Part shown: positions 52,643 to 64,000 of the stretch, piece by piece | Numbering within the stretch: the first letter of the stretch is position 1 | How the letters are laid out: every line of letters starts with the position of its first letter | Assembly: GCF_910592395.1 (NCBI RefSeq) | Contig: NC_088308.1 | Span: 28,163,501 to 28,227,500 of the forward strand | DNA from: Lineus longissimus | Taxonomy: Eukaryota > Nemertea > Pilidiophora > Heteronemertea > Lineidae | Length of the DNA: 64,000 nt | Reading direction: 5' to 3' | Translations under genes and position numbers: made by a program | The notes under the pieces: model-generated | Told to the model about the DNA's origin: nothing | Database searches by the model: none | Seen by the model: the letters and a program-made list of their open reading frames with translations, nothing else

Positions 52643-55600
52643 ATGGCCACGTCTTCTTGGACTTCGCGCCGGTCTTCTGTCGTCTGCAAACATGGCATGG
52701 TCTCCTCCTCCCAACCCCTAGCTTCACAGATAGGGATAGGTAAGGCCCAATGAACTAATATACACCTGGCATCGGTAGAATATTCTCGAGCTTATACGCT
52801 GTGAAACATTGTATTATCATAATGTTATGGATTACTTGGTACATACTATGTACATATCAACATCATTGAGCATGTATGGAACACCTTCGTCAAATTGATG
52901 TAGAGGGAAATAAGGGTCCCTCAGACATATTGGTCATAACTATGGATTTTTGACAATCTTGTGTGCTAATCATTATTCATAAAAGGTGCCCTTGCAATAA
53001 ACATAATAGAAAATACTTTGTGACTGAGCGGCAAAACGTGAGGACGCTGGATGTGACGACGTCTTCGCTTAGATTGATTATCGTTCTTATGTTTCAGACA
53101 TCTTGAAACATGGTGGTAATGCAGCAGATGCGGCCGTTGCCATGGCAGCAGCTTTGAATGTGACAGAACCATGTGGGACAGGGATTGGAGGAGATGCTTT
53201 CTGTTTGTTCTACGACGCAGAGACGAAGACAGTGAAGGGATTAAACGGGAGTGGGCGGTCTCCTGCTGGTCTCGCTCTTGAGAAGGTGCACTCTGAAGGT
53301 TATCAACCAAGTGAGAAGCTTCCTGTTGGTCATGGCCACACTGTCACTGTTCCTGGGGCGGCCGCTGCTTGGGTTGACACCGTGGAGAAGTTTGGTAGCG
53401 GAAAGGTACTTCTTTTAGTTAACCAGCTTCTGACAATAACTGTGTTACAGATTTTCATTTCTTTTCATCTAACATCTCTGATCACCAAGCATGTAGGCCT
53501 ACTGTACATTGTAAAGGGAAACTTAAGGCAGAAGCCAGGGCTGAGTTGTTCAAATGTATTGTTAGCTTTAACGGAGACGTTAAGTTTTAACATGAAAATT
53601 TTAATGGGTCTAAATGAAAGAGATAACGTCCTTAAGGATACTTAACGTAACTGTTAGGGATAACGTGGTGGGCCAGATTAACATACACAGTGTGGCCGGT
53701 AGGTGTCTCTGCCATCATGCAGTGCATCACACTACTCTTGTGCACTATAGGAATATTTTGACCACCAAGTCAAAGCAGATTCTGTTTTTTACCTCTTGGC
53801 TTCTGCCTATTGTTTTGAGCCTCTGCTTGTCATATGCAGAGTCCTCGAGGTTGTCAGCCCCATATAGAAACCCATCATTACTGAGATAAGAAAGTAAATT
53901 GCAGGGCACTCTAAATGTCTTTCTACCTAAGTTGAAAAACATTGATTACAGCTCTCCCTTGGTGACATTCTAAGTCCAGCCATACGACTCGCAGAGGAAG
54001 GTTTCCCTGTCCATGGCACAGCTTCTGTCTTCTGGGAGATGGGAGCACACACTCTGACTGGGGAGACTAACCCACATGGTGGAACCATGCTGCTCAATGG
54101 GAAGCCACCAAGACAAGGAGAGATCATGAAATTACCATGTCTTGCCAACACGTTTAGGGTAAGTATTAATCAAGCTGAAAGTGAAGGTCTGGCTGTGGCT
54201 AGCAGTCCTGTCCAACAAACGAATCTATCATTCTTTGAGGTGGTATGGCGAGAACTTTATGGTGTCTCTTTTTCAATGTGTTTATTGAACAACATTTCGA
54301 CTAGTACCGGGGTATTGTGTATTGTCTCGGTTGAATCTTGTTACTGTACAGATCGTGTTGTTATTAATGTGCCTATCATTATGGTACCTGAGTATGAACA
54401 TTAGCTATTGACTTCTTGCAGACTTTGGTCGCCGAAGGGAAAACAGGTTTTTATTCGGGAAGAATTGCCAAGGCTATCGTAGAGGCTGTTGACAGGGCTG
54501 GTGGAGTACTGACCGTGGAAGATCTGGAAGCTCATGTGACGACATTCGAAGATCCCATCTCTGTTGATTATCAAGGTGTTAGGGTTTGGGAGGTGCCACC
54601 AAATGGCCAGGGGATTACAGCCTTGATGGCTCTCAATATCCTGGAGGGCTTTGATTTAAAAGGTAGGTACCAGTACAACATATCAATGGGGCAATTGGTG
54701 ATGTTGTCTTGTCCAGGATATTTGGAAGTTTGGTGTCTGGGGTATTCGGCTCGCCGAAGGATCTTTATGTCCTTGAGTAAGACACTCAACTCAAAACTGT
54801 CTCCGCAAATTTGTTATTTGTAGTTAGTCAGTTACAAGGCATCAATTCTGAATCCCAAGTACATGTAGTATCACAGTTATACATTCTTGCAGATACTAAA
54901 CACAACAGTACAGAATATCTTCATCTCCTCATCGAGTCGCTGAGGTTAAGTTTTGCCGATACCCTGTGGTATGTGACAGATCCAACGGTAGTGGATGTCC
55001 CGGTGAAGGGGATGCTGTCCAAGGAATACGCAGCAGAGAGGAGGAAGAAGATTTCCAAGAACAGGTTAGTAAGTCATTTGGTGTCCTCACAATAGCACCA
55101 AAGTCCTGGATTTGTTTGGTAAATTAAGGTGTGTTCTTAAGCCTCTTGATCTTGTCATCCCCAGTGTGTGGTCAAGGTAAATCTCAGATGCAAGTCCAAA
55201 GTATATGTATTGGTTTAATTCCAAGAGTTTTACTTGTGACAATCAATGCTAAATGGCTCTCATTAGTACTGTTTTATGTTGTATTTGTGTCGTGATGATT
55301 TGGCCATCTTTCTTGTACAGCTGTCTGTCAGGATGTGATCGTGGCAGCCCAATGTCTTCAAGTGATACTGTCTACTTGTCGGTGGTGGACACGGAGGGCA
55401 ATGCCTGTTCTTTTATCAACAGTAACTACATGGGTTTTGGTACGGGATTAGTGCCAGAAGGATGTGGATTTACCCTACAGGTATGTTAGCTTATTGACCA
55501 TTGCCAGTGTAGAATTTAAGCAGATTTATCGAAACTGCAAAATGATGTAACCTTTGAAATGCTCTGCAGCCTGTCCAATATCCTTGCTTTGGAGTAAGTT

Positions 55601-57509
55601 AACCTTATTCTGAGGCAAGATATTTATGAAAACCAGGCCTGTCAAAGAGAAGCCCAAGAAAACCAGGCCTGTCAAAGAGAAGCTCAAGAAAACCTGGCCT
55701 GTCAAAGAGAAGCCCAAGAAAACCAGGCCTGTCAAAGAGAAGCTCAAGAAAACCTGGCCTGTCAAAGAGAAGCCCAAGAAAACCAGGCCTGTCAAAGAGA
55801 AGCCCAAGAAAACCAGGCCTGTCAAAGAGAAGCTCAAGAAAACCTGGCCTGTCAAAGAGAAGCCCAAGAAAACCAGGCCTGTCAAAGAGAAGCTCAAGAA
55901 AACCTGGCCTGTCAAAGAGAAGCCCAAGAAAACCAGGCCTGTCAAAGAGAAGCCCAAGAAAACCAGGCCTGTCAAAGAGAAGCTCAAGAAAACCTGGCCT
56001 GTCAAAGAGAAGCCCAAGAAAACCAGGCCTGTCAAAGAGAAGCTCAAGAAAACCTGGCCTGTCAAAGAGAAGCCCAAGAAAACCAGGCCTGTCAAAGAGA
56101 AGCTCAAGAAAACCTGGCCTGTCAAAGAGAAGCCCAAGAAAACCAGGCCTGTCAAAGAGAAGCTCAAGAAAACCTGGCCTGTCAATGTGGTCTCGATGAA
56201 AATCCTGTCTGTGAATGGGGTTTAGATGAAAACTGAGGTCTATATTAAAACACAGCACAACCCTAACCTTCATCCTCTCATTTCAGAATCGAGGCTGGAG
56301 TTTCTCCCTTGACCCCACCCATCCTAACTGCCTCGCTCCATGTAAACGGCCATACCATACCATCATTCCAGCCATGATTACAGACACAAAGGATGGTGAG
56401 TCAAGTAAAGCAACAACTGATAATCTATTGGCTTTGCTTGCCCTCGCCCTTAAATCAGTTTGTACTAGTGAACAGATGTTTAAGACATTGTCACAATCTA
56501 CCGTTTTATAAGGAAGTTGGTCTTTCCTTAGACATAGACTATACGTGATACAGAACTTTAATTTACACAGAAAAAGCAAAAAAACAAACGAAGGTCTTTG
56601 GTTTATATGTTTCTTGCCAACATTCAGCTAGGCAATTCATAGACAGCAACGTGCAGGTGTGAGGTACATGTGTATTGTGGCTTGTGTCTGAATTGAAGTG
56701 TGGTAAATTTGGAGTCGAACTCACGACTTTCTAATCACCAATCAAGGATACCAATCCAGTTTGGATAGCACCATTCTGAATGTGCCTTTCTGCTCTAGGT
56801 TCCCTGCTTGCCAGTTACGGTGTGATGGGTGGCTACATGCAGCCTCAGGGACATGTTCAGGTGTTGCTCAATATGCTAGAGTTTGGCATGGATCCACAAC
56901 AAGCCCTCGACCAGCCACGCTTCTGCATTGGACCAGGACATCAGTAAGTGAATGTGTTTATGTTGCATTGTCAAAGTATTATCAGTTAGGTAGAAAGTAT
57001 TATTACGTGTCACTGCCTTGTATCACTGCTATATTTGTCATCATGTCCTTGTCTGGTGTATCAGTTTCATGTCCATGTGTGCTTAATTGGGCTTATATTG
57101 AGTATCAGCAGCCAAATGTTTGCAGTAATATCTCAGTACTGTGACCAGCTTGTGAGCAGTGTGGGACGGCATGAATTCCCAGTTGGTGTTGTCTACTGGG
57201 ACTCCATTGTGGGCCTCTGACCTATTTCATTCCTTCTTTCTAATACTTCTCCCTCTTGACTCTAGGGGTGCATCTGGTACCATCCAATTTGAGGACGGAA
57301 TTGACCCTCGGACCCTTGAGGAGCTTCAAGTGATGGGTCATGATGTCCATGGACCAGTGAAAGGTCTTCAGAAGAGGGCATTGTTTGGGCGTGGTCAGGT
57401 CATCACGAAAGGTGCCTGGTGGTCACAAAGCGACAGGATTGCCAATGAGCCTGGGGTATGGTGGGGTGGAGGTGACCCACGAGCTGACAGTCTTACCATT
57501 GGATACTAA
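52643..57509 (+). CDS. Gamma-glutamyltransferase, YwrD-like
   Basis: N-terminal nucleophile hydrolase expected to cleave or transfer gamma-glutamyl groups (glutathione hydrolase type). Nine exons, 560 aa: 52643-52739, 53098-53405, 53952-54158, 54422-54662, 54893-55064, 55321-55480, 56287-56395, 56799-56943, 57266-57509. The start [20 protein letters not shown] followed by [11 protein letters not shown] matches the YwrD-type N-terminus and joins in phase. Family motifs: [78 protein letters not shown]. The autoprocessing nucleophile should be Thr358 in [11 protein letters not shown], giving a 357-residue large and 203-residue small subunit. There is no membrane anchor or signal peptide, unlike the vertebrate GGT1 type, so it is probably cytosolic. 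This subfamily is typical of bacteria and scattered in invertebrates. Intron 6 carries a minisatellite. Confidence 0.92.
55626..56195. repeat. 30-bp minisatellite in a GGT intron, open on both strands
   Basis: About 19 copies of a 30-bp unit (AAAACCAGGCCTGTCAAAGA plus GAAGCCCAAG) lie between exons at 55480 and 56287. Two variants, CCAGG..CCC and CCTGG..CTC, mostly alternate, giving 60-bp higher-order units with occasional 90-bp blocks. Because 30 is a multiple of 3 and the unit lacks stops, about 200-codon ORFs run on the + strand (PVKEKPKKT repeats) and in two minus frames. There is no evidence that any is translated. Confidence 0.92.
56690..56765 (-). mobile_element. Possible tRNA-like SINE fragment in a GGT intron
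   Basis: Minus-strand GTGAGTTCGACTCC near 56715-56730 is a perfect Pol III B-box consensus, preceded by a weak tRNA-like 5' half (ATTGGTATCCTTGATTGG). The fold is incomplete, so this is either a decayed tRNA-derived SINE or coincidence. Confidence 0.35.
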
Positions 57510-58017
57510 AGTTGTGTCTTGTCTTTAACAAGGTGATTGCATGTTGATTTTGTATTGGTTGTGATCTGTTATAACTCTTGCCGTCAGTTCTGTTTACACA
57601 CGTGGTTTATCATGTTTAACTCCTGCATGGGATGAGAACTGAAATAAGTGGACTGGAATATTGTTTTAGGATTACGGCCGGGCTTGTAAAGGGACATCCG
57701 AAATCTAAATGCTTGATGTCTTTCGTCTTCCGATGTGCTAGGAGATTTGGTGCTATGTCTTGATATATTCTGGTGTAACAATCAGGTTGTAAATGTATCT
57801 GCAGTGTTCAATGGGTCAAACTCATTCTTGTCTGATGCTACAAAGTATGTCAAAGTTCAAATGTAAATGAGGCATGTGATCCCAAGAAAGTCCTGTAATT
57901 CCGCTGGTACGAGTCTTGTCGAAATATTTGGCAACACAGGTCACATTTTGTATTTTGCATTTGGACATCTACTTTTGCATGAACAATATACAAACTTTGG
58001 TATTTGGTATTTGAATA
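57510..58017. other. Convergent intergenic region
   Basis: Lies between the ends of the GGT-like gene (+) and the unknown gene (-). No ORF of interest and no clear + strand AATAAA were found. Confidence 0.5.
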
Positions 58018-58023
58018 TTTATT
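58018..58023 (-). terminator. Polyadenylation signal of the unknown helical-protein gene
   Basis: TTTATT on the + strand (AATAAA on minus) lies 119 bp beyond the stop codon at 58142. Confidence 0.55.
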
Positions 58024-58141
58024 GAATTACAATAATGACAGTAAAAATTGGGAAAAAAAATTGGTATATTGTTTATAGAATTTGACACGGAGTCTGAAGG
58101 CAGGAGCCAGGTCGGTCGATCGTTTAGTAGAGATTGACTTG

Positions 58142-61100
58142 TTAGAAGCTGCTCATGCTGACCTTGAGGACGGACCTCTTCTTTCGTCGCCCATAGGGAC
58201 CAAAGTTTCCACCCCCATAATCCCAAAACGGATTTTCAGACCTGCTGGCTGCTATCATGTTCCCGATGAAGTAAATCTTGACTTCACTAAGTCCACTCAG
58301 GTCAATGCCTTGGTTATCATCTAGGGGTAGCCATAGCCTCCAGATTGTGAAGGGGGTTGTACTCATGAAGATACGTTGGTTCACATCGTTTGCCCGGGTA
58401 CTGATCTCATCAATGGAACTACCATCCGCTAGAAAAGAACATCAGATTGTGACAGACTTCTGAACCTAGTCTTTTGGAGACGGCCGTCTCTCAAGAGATC
58501 ACCCTTACTATGCAGGAGGTTGTCCTCATGTCATTATGAGACGACCGTTTTCGGGAAGGATTTCTAATGGTAGAGACTTTCAATATGTATGAGATTGTCC
58601 TCGTGCCTTAGAGACGGCTGTCTTTGGGAACGATTTCCACTTGGTGTGGACTGTCCTCACTTGGGAGGAGCATATCCCCAAGTTGTGACAATCTCTGCAC
58701 AATTTGTGCTAATGCACTTGACTGTCTAAGTTACTCACCTGTGCTGTATTTGAATATCCTGTTGAATGGAACACTGAGGAAGTTGTATTCGTTGCCCTGA
58801 TAGAAGTCGTCAAAGTCACCTGTGTTCTGGACCACCAGCTTTATGTCTCGCCTGTTTCTGTTAGTCACACCTGCAATTGAAATTGTAAACTCTGAATACA
58901 CACTGAACAGTGAGGAGTAAGGATGGAATACCCAAAACTGACGGATGGATCCTGATGGTAAGTATCTGTCCGAAGCATTTTTTTAACGACGAATGATCAG
59001 AGCAGGGAGTTGTAATCCTGGTTGGAGAAGCAACTGGCCCCGGGTCATGTTTTCTACTCCTCGTGGGACCAAATATCTCCTCCACACCTATCTCCACAGA
59101 CACAGACATGCAGAGAAATGTCTTGGTTGAGTTCCAGTCCCGTTCCCAGTGTTTCCTTAAGGCCTTTTTTGGGTGGGGGTGGAATACTGGGTGAACCGAC
59201 TGGAGTATTGGCTTACAGTTAAGATGAGCCCAGCGGGACTTAAGAGCCGTCAAGTGCATCCAACCTCCCTTCAACAGAAAGATCCCTTCGCTCATGTGTC
59301 TCGAACCCGCACTCGGGTGTGACTGATGATATGACAATAGTGTAACTTGCATCGGGAGAGGCAGAATCTTTTCGTACCTTTGAGCAAGACCTTGATCTCC
59401 TCTACCCTGACCCTCTCATACTGGTAGAAATCATCATCATTATCTCTGGTGATGTTCAGAGCAAGGATACGGTTTTGTTTCATCCTGGTGACGGGACAGT
59501 CATGGTCGAACTTGCAGGCGGCGCCGAATTTCTGAAAAACGGATTCAACAAAGACTGATTGGTGCTGGTAAGTAATGAAAAACACAGTCATATTGGCATG
59601 TGGTAGATGCTTTCTCCCTGCCTAATGGAGTGAACTGCGTTTGAGGAAGATCGAGCCAGCAAGGTTTTTGGGATCACATCTCACTAACGGCTGTGATGGC
59701 ACAACAGACGACAAAGAACGTATGTCTTCGATCAGTCGGAACTACGAATTTTATTATACTACGTACAAATAGTGCGCAGGCCCGTAATTTGTTTGTCTAC
59801 AAAGGTCAATACTGAAGTGATTTGTGTGAGATTAGACAGAGAAGACAAGTTCACCGAGAAGACAGCCGGTTGAGCTGGTTGTGACATAGGCTTACGCGAT
59901 GTGTGAAGGATGTCGCGATTATTTACAAACTCGGGCTCACGACGTCAATGTTGAGACAACTTCTGACAGCGTGTGTGGCAAATCCCCGGGGGCCAACCTT
60001 ACCGTATCAACGAGACTGACGCGCTCATTCATACTCTGTGACGTGCCCAACCTGACCATATTCAGTAGTTTCTTAGTCTTGGCAATGCTGATCTTCCCCA
60101 GCAGGTTATGCATGGTGTCTCCTATCTCTGGCATCTCCGATTGTGCACAGTTTTTCAACATGAAGTAGAAGTAGGTCCTGCAGTACTGGAGGAGGTGTTC
60201 CATCAACAGCATCTTAGCCTGTCAGGGAAGACAAGGCGGCACCGTGTATTAACGATTTGACAGGAAATGACAGGGGATACAGAAAGAGCAACATAGTGGT
60301 TTTCTGCTATCATTACGTTGTATCATTGATCGTGATATTTTGCGAACTGGAATGCAGCTGAATTATTTGAAAGGCTAGAATAACAAGAAGCACAAGGGCG
60401 TAGTGCTTCGGCGTTTATGTGTACTGTTGTGAAGAAGTTATGTTGATGGAGAAAGGCAACATGTTGTTGGCCTGCCGGTTTGTCAGTTAACGTTTATTCG
60501 TTGTTTCAGGAGGGGAGAAAAAGGAGTGTTTGAAGAGGCCAACGTTGACGCCAACACCCTCGTGCAGTAGTTGGTTACTTGCCGTGGCTCCATAGTGTCA
60601 AATAAGTATCAAGTATCCCACCTGGTGTTTCTGCATCTTCAAACTCCACAAGACCTGGGCGTTTTGGACCGCCTTGTTACCAAGCAACTGGAAGTCAGTC
60701 TCCACCCTGACCAGATACTCCTCAGCCAGGTCCATACGAAGCTTCTTCTGGTAGGCCTCAATGACAAGACTCGATTGCGTGATGAGCTGTTGCGTCATCG
60801 ATTTGCCGTAATTTGCAAGTTTCTTGACAGCTTCCCTGAAGGTGGTTGAGGCGCCGATCTCGCGGACTGTGTCAGTGTCCAGCTGGGTGTCGGTCATGGC
60901 AATCATATTGTCCCACTCCACCATCTTGACCCTCAAACCCGCTGCTTCCTCGACGTCTTGAAGATACACAGATACATCAGTGTTTGGTCCGTTCTCACCA
61001 AGAGTGGCAGTGATCGCATCCAATCCTCTCATCAAGTTGGTTATCTTTACAATCAAGTCTACCAATTCCATCATGGCGTCGATCAGTTGTGTTATTCCGT

Positions 61101-62572
61101 CCATGATTGCTGACGGGTCCCTGGCTGCAGCTCCCGTGATGATACTAAAAATGGCCTTGATGAAGGCAAACGCAGTTTTCATAGCCATGTCACGTTTATA
61201 CTTCTCGACGCCTCTCTCAAATGCTTCTTTCGCCTCTTTCATCTCCAACCTGGCTTCATCATAGCTAGCTTTGAACCTTTCCAACGCAATCTGTGACACC
61301 TGCAGTGCGTAATGTGATGCCTCGTTGTCTTGGACGGCTGACTCCCTAAGCCCGTTTGCCTGCACTGTCAAAGCTCGGAACTCCATCTCCTGGTTGACCA
61401 GCCGGTCCTGTCTCGCTTCCACGGCGGTGTACTGATCCTCATAGTTCTTACCATACGTGTGTAGATTGGTGAGAATATTGGTATAGGCGTCTAAAGACAG
61501 GTACGGGACAATTCTCGACTCGCTCCGCAACTCCACGTCAATGTCGAAAAGCGCCTTGGAGGCTTCGTTGCGAACATTCCGCAACTCCGTCACTGCACTT
61601 GTCCCCGGAGCTGAAGCGAGTGTAACCACCGATGCAAGCATTGGAAGCGAAGTTGCTTCAACTGTGGAGGAGTCAGCACGGTTCATCTCTGCACATTGTA
61701 TCATCGCTTGTAGGACGTCTGGACTTGGGACCATTCCAGACGAAGACAACCCACGGTCATACGCGCAGGACTTGTCATAGTCGATGTTATCAGTCAGGAC
61801 AACGAGCGGGCCGAACTTTGCGATAATCAGCCTTTTCTTCCCGGCCCTACTGGCTGCGTATGAAAACTGACAATCAGTTGCACCACGAAGTTGTTTTCCG
61901 TGCCTCACGTAAAAGTTTCTTGTGATGACACGTACTTGGTACCGGCTGTCTAAAGTGACATCGTCCAAAGCTAGGACGGTGTCTGCATACAGTGTGATGC
62001 TTGTCTTTTGCCCTTGGTAAAACTGGGTGACATAATTCAAGTCAACAAATAGGCCAAACAGTTTTGGCTCCGAGCTTGCTAGAAGCTCGTTGTGAGGCTT
62101 GTTGAGGTCGTTGAACTCTCCTCCTCCACACTTTCGGTAGCAGCTCCCGTCAATGCACATCTCAGCACTCCTGACACTCGAGACCTTCGCCAGCACTGTG
62201 TTACCAGACCTGCAGAAGACGACTATCGGTATCATGGACAAGATCGTGCGTGGATGAACTCAAAGACACGACAATGTCAAGAACAGAGACCAGGACAGGA
62301 CGAGATGCATGGCGCTGTGGACACCATGCTCCACCAAATGTACGAGGAAGGATTAGCGCTACCAGAACCGATGTATGATATCTTATTATTAAGAAGCCAT
62401 AGGCAAAACGGAATGCACCCTCTCCGTCCTATCATCTATGGACCAGAGACGAAGTCATTCGAACAGATGGAATGCCTCTGCTATGAATGAGGTTTACTTA
62501 CAAGTCCAAACTTTTCAGTCGCTTCGCCACTTGGAAAAAATCCATCTTCAGGTTTGCTTTGCAGTTGGCCAT
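58142..62572 (-). CDS. Unrecognised large helical protein with hydrophobic core
   Basis: Minus-strand exons: 62502-62572 (may extend up to 62614), 60622-62209, 60003-60218, 59378-59531, 58739-58870, 58142-58428. All joins are canonical and in frame, giving 815 aa from the ATG at 62572. I do not recognise the family. An N-terminal beta-like part with cysteines (CIDGSCYRKCGGGEF, FYQGQKTSITLYADTV) leads into a long helical region rich in Glu, Gln and Ala (about residues 270-375). Next comes a hydrophobic stretch of about 55 residues (TAFAFIKAIFSIITG, AMMELVDLIVKITNLM), then more amphipathic helices up to about residue 620. The last about 195 residues look like a beta-rich domain with a second FYQG (FDDFYQGNEYNFLSVPF). 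No signal peptide is seen on this start, so upstream exons may be missing. The layout recalls alpha-helical pore-forming or membrane-inserting proteins, but that is only shape similarity. Confidence 0.8.
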
Positions 62573-62614
62573 GTTACTGTAGAAAGAAGATGGCGAATCA
62601 TTGTTTCGATTAAG
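62502..62614 (-). other. First identified exon of the unknown gene, 5' limit uncertain
   Basis: The exon ends in GACTT/GTAAGT at 62502. Two 5' limits are possible. One is a start at the ATG 62572 preceded by TTTCTACAG as a leader acceptor. The other is an internal exon from 62614 after CCCTGCAG, adding LNRNNDSPSSFYSNM in frame before the ATG. Farther upstream the frame closes with TAG at about 62645. If the second is right, more 5' exons with a possible signal peptide lie beyond 62645. Confidence 0.5.
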
Positions 62615-62699
62615 CTGCAGGGACAGATAAACTGACGTCTACCTTGTATCAGTCTCAGTGTTATACTAAACCTCGTCTTCTGCAATGCAACGTGACCTC

Positions 62700-64000
62700 G
62701 AGAGGGATCATCTGAATCCTGAACATCAGTGGATGTCGCCGGGGACATCCTTTTTAGTTCCGGTGTATTTCAGTGTTTCCGTATAATAGACAGCGAGAGA
62801 CCATAACTTTCAATAGGGGAACACAGAAAAACGTATCAATCTATCTTTCAGCTTTCCGAAACAATTACATCACCTTCGTAAAGGTTGCGACATGCTGGCT
62901 ATCAAAGTTAGGGTGAACAATTACAACCGAAAGCTCAGATAGCCCAGCCAAATCTTCGATCCCGGTTATTGAGAACGCTGTCAGTCCTTGATTGGCCCTA
63001 CTCACATTTTTAAGACGTTACGCCCAACTTTATCGAACATCTTTTTGGTGACTTGTATCCCGACATTACCGCTAAGGTCACTGAAAATAAGAGAACACCA
63101 AAAGTAGTGTTGGCTCGGCCTGAAATGGCTGTCAAACAAAGCGTATGTCATTGTAAAAACCACAGCCTGACATGTAACGTGTCATCCTGCTCCAAAGACG
63201 TACCCCTCTTTTTACTCTATTCACATTCACCAGTTGACAGGGAGCTGATACACAGTATTTGTAGTCCAGACCAATGACGAAGTCTACAGCTCGATCTTAA
63301 TCTAAGAGTGAGGTCTCTCTAGGAATGAATCCTTCAACAAGCTGTGAACCATTGGGTATGACCATTGTTTCCGAGACCGTACTTGGAGGAGTCACCTTCT
63401 TGTGGACTAAGATAGTAGATGTATTCGATTGGGCTCTAACGTTATTTGTCAAAAATAAACAACCTCTTCCCAATTGCAAGGAAATGAAGAGACACACGAG
63501 TTGGAGAGTAGATAGAAGTTCCACTTACAGAGCTCGGAGCCTCCGCGGCAACACGTCCTCACTCAAACTTCGAAGACCGCAGTTGGACAGATTGCTGAAA
63601 GAAGATGAGAACGACAAGAGCACAACTTTTCACGGGAAATCTTTCTCTACGGTCGCTTGAAACAGACTGCCAGCCCTTATTTCTGGGTGTAGGCCTCTGA
63701 CGAGCACTCAGGCAACTACGCTTTACCCCATCCCAAATCAGGTTTGATGTTTTTGGGGTTTTATAACTTTGAAAGATCGCTATCAAGCCCGTAGTTCAAC
63801 CAGATAACCTACTCACTGTATCTCTCCACATCTTCTGTAAGAGTATATGACGGGGCGTGGGAACCCATCGCTCCTCACAGCGCCGCCCTCTGATAACCAA
63901 GCGGCAGTTGATATACACATGTACTTTGACAAAACATTGAGAGGATCTCAACACCCTAGGTTTTAAATCTTCATGCTAAAACTATAACTTGTCGCTTTTT
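62700..64000. other. Right edge of the window, no firm gene
   Basis: Apart from the doubtful ORF at 63325-63660, nothing here is supported. Upstream exons or the promoter of the minus-strand unknown gene would be expected in this interval or beyond it. Confidence 0.4.
63325..63660 (+). CDS. Doubtful small ORF, 111 aa
   Basis: Intronless ORF with a hydrophobic first third (VLGGVTFLWTKIVDVFDWAL) followed by a basic Ser/Arg-rich half ending FHGKSFSTVA. That shape, one possible membrane segment plus a basic tail, is protein-like, but no family is recognised, no poly(A) signal follows and no promoter is seen. It could be chance or part of a gene on the same strand beyond the window. Confidence 0.25.
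   Translation: MNPSTSCEPLGMTIVSETVLGGVTFLWTKIVDVFDWALTLFVKNKQPLPNCKEMKRHTSWRVDRSSTYRARSLRGNTSSLKLRRPQLDRLLKEDENDKSTTFHGKSFSTVA

Noticed and set aside
55526-56273. Three 200-codon ORFs on both strands
   Set aside because: All are created by a 30-bp stop-free tandem repeat inside an intron. Open frames on both strands are the signature of the repeat, not of genes.
63297-63524. Minus-strand ORF resembling a signal peptide (LLSTLQLVCLFISLQLG)
   Set aside because: It opens with GTG, not ATG, and lies antisense to an equally open + frame. I found no splice site joining it in phase to the exon at 62502-62572.

Overview
The window is eukaryotic nuclear DNA from an invertebrate animal. Genes are split into many small exons with canonical GT..AG borders, introns mostly run from under 100 bp to about 2 kb, and the families are animal ones: TRPA ankyrin channels, a CaMKII hub domain, FIGNL1, an SLC35D-like transporter and casein kinase 1 delta/epsilon. 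Minisatellites, MITEs, tRNA-derived SINE traces and non-LTR retrotransposon debris are frequent. A marine bilaterian (lophotrochozoan or invertebrate deuterostome) fits best, but the species cannot be fixed from sequence alone. No prokaryotic, organellar or viral gene layout is present.

Layout. 1-4346 (+): 3' end of a TRPA1-like channel whose ankyrin part lies upstream of the window. 7089-19321 (+): a complete tandem paralogue, 28 exons, 1158 aa. 19900-21770: degraded LINE sequence and two tandem arrays, one built from an RNase H domain. 22672-24231 (-): a small gene for a free-standing CaMKII association (hub) domain with no kinase. 25489-30248 (+): FIGNL1, head-to-head with the hub gene. 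30600-33400: minisatellite, a MITE and unassigned DNA. 33568-35821 (+): SLC35D-like transporter. 37613-48262 (+): casein kinase 1 delta/epsilon with a duplicated third exon and two alternative last exons, then a long AT-rich 3' flank. 52643-57509 (+): gamma-glutamyltransferase of the YwrD type. 58142-62572 (-): a protein of at least 815 aa that I do not recognise, with a long helical, hydrophobic centre. 62615-64000 has one doubtful small ORF.

Main points. Two unrelated genes carry tandemly duplicated, equal-length exons separated by introns too short to splice (47 nt in TRPA, 29 nt in CK1). Both look like mutually exclusive exons. The TRPA pair swaps the pore and changes the residue pair next to the selectivity filter (GEID versus GEIN). 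The CK1 pair differs by 13 synonymous codons and a single Ala/Thr change in the kinase N-lobe/hinge region. The solitary CaMKII hub gene and the unknown helical protein are the best candidates for undescribed biology.

The genes do not form one pathway. Local links are the TRPA tandem duplication and the divergent hub/FIGNL1 pair, which could share a promoter. All exon models were built by hand from reading frame, splice phase and family similarity recalled from general knowledge. In every multi-exon model the phases close without a shift.
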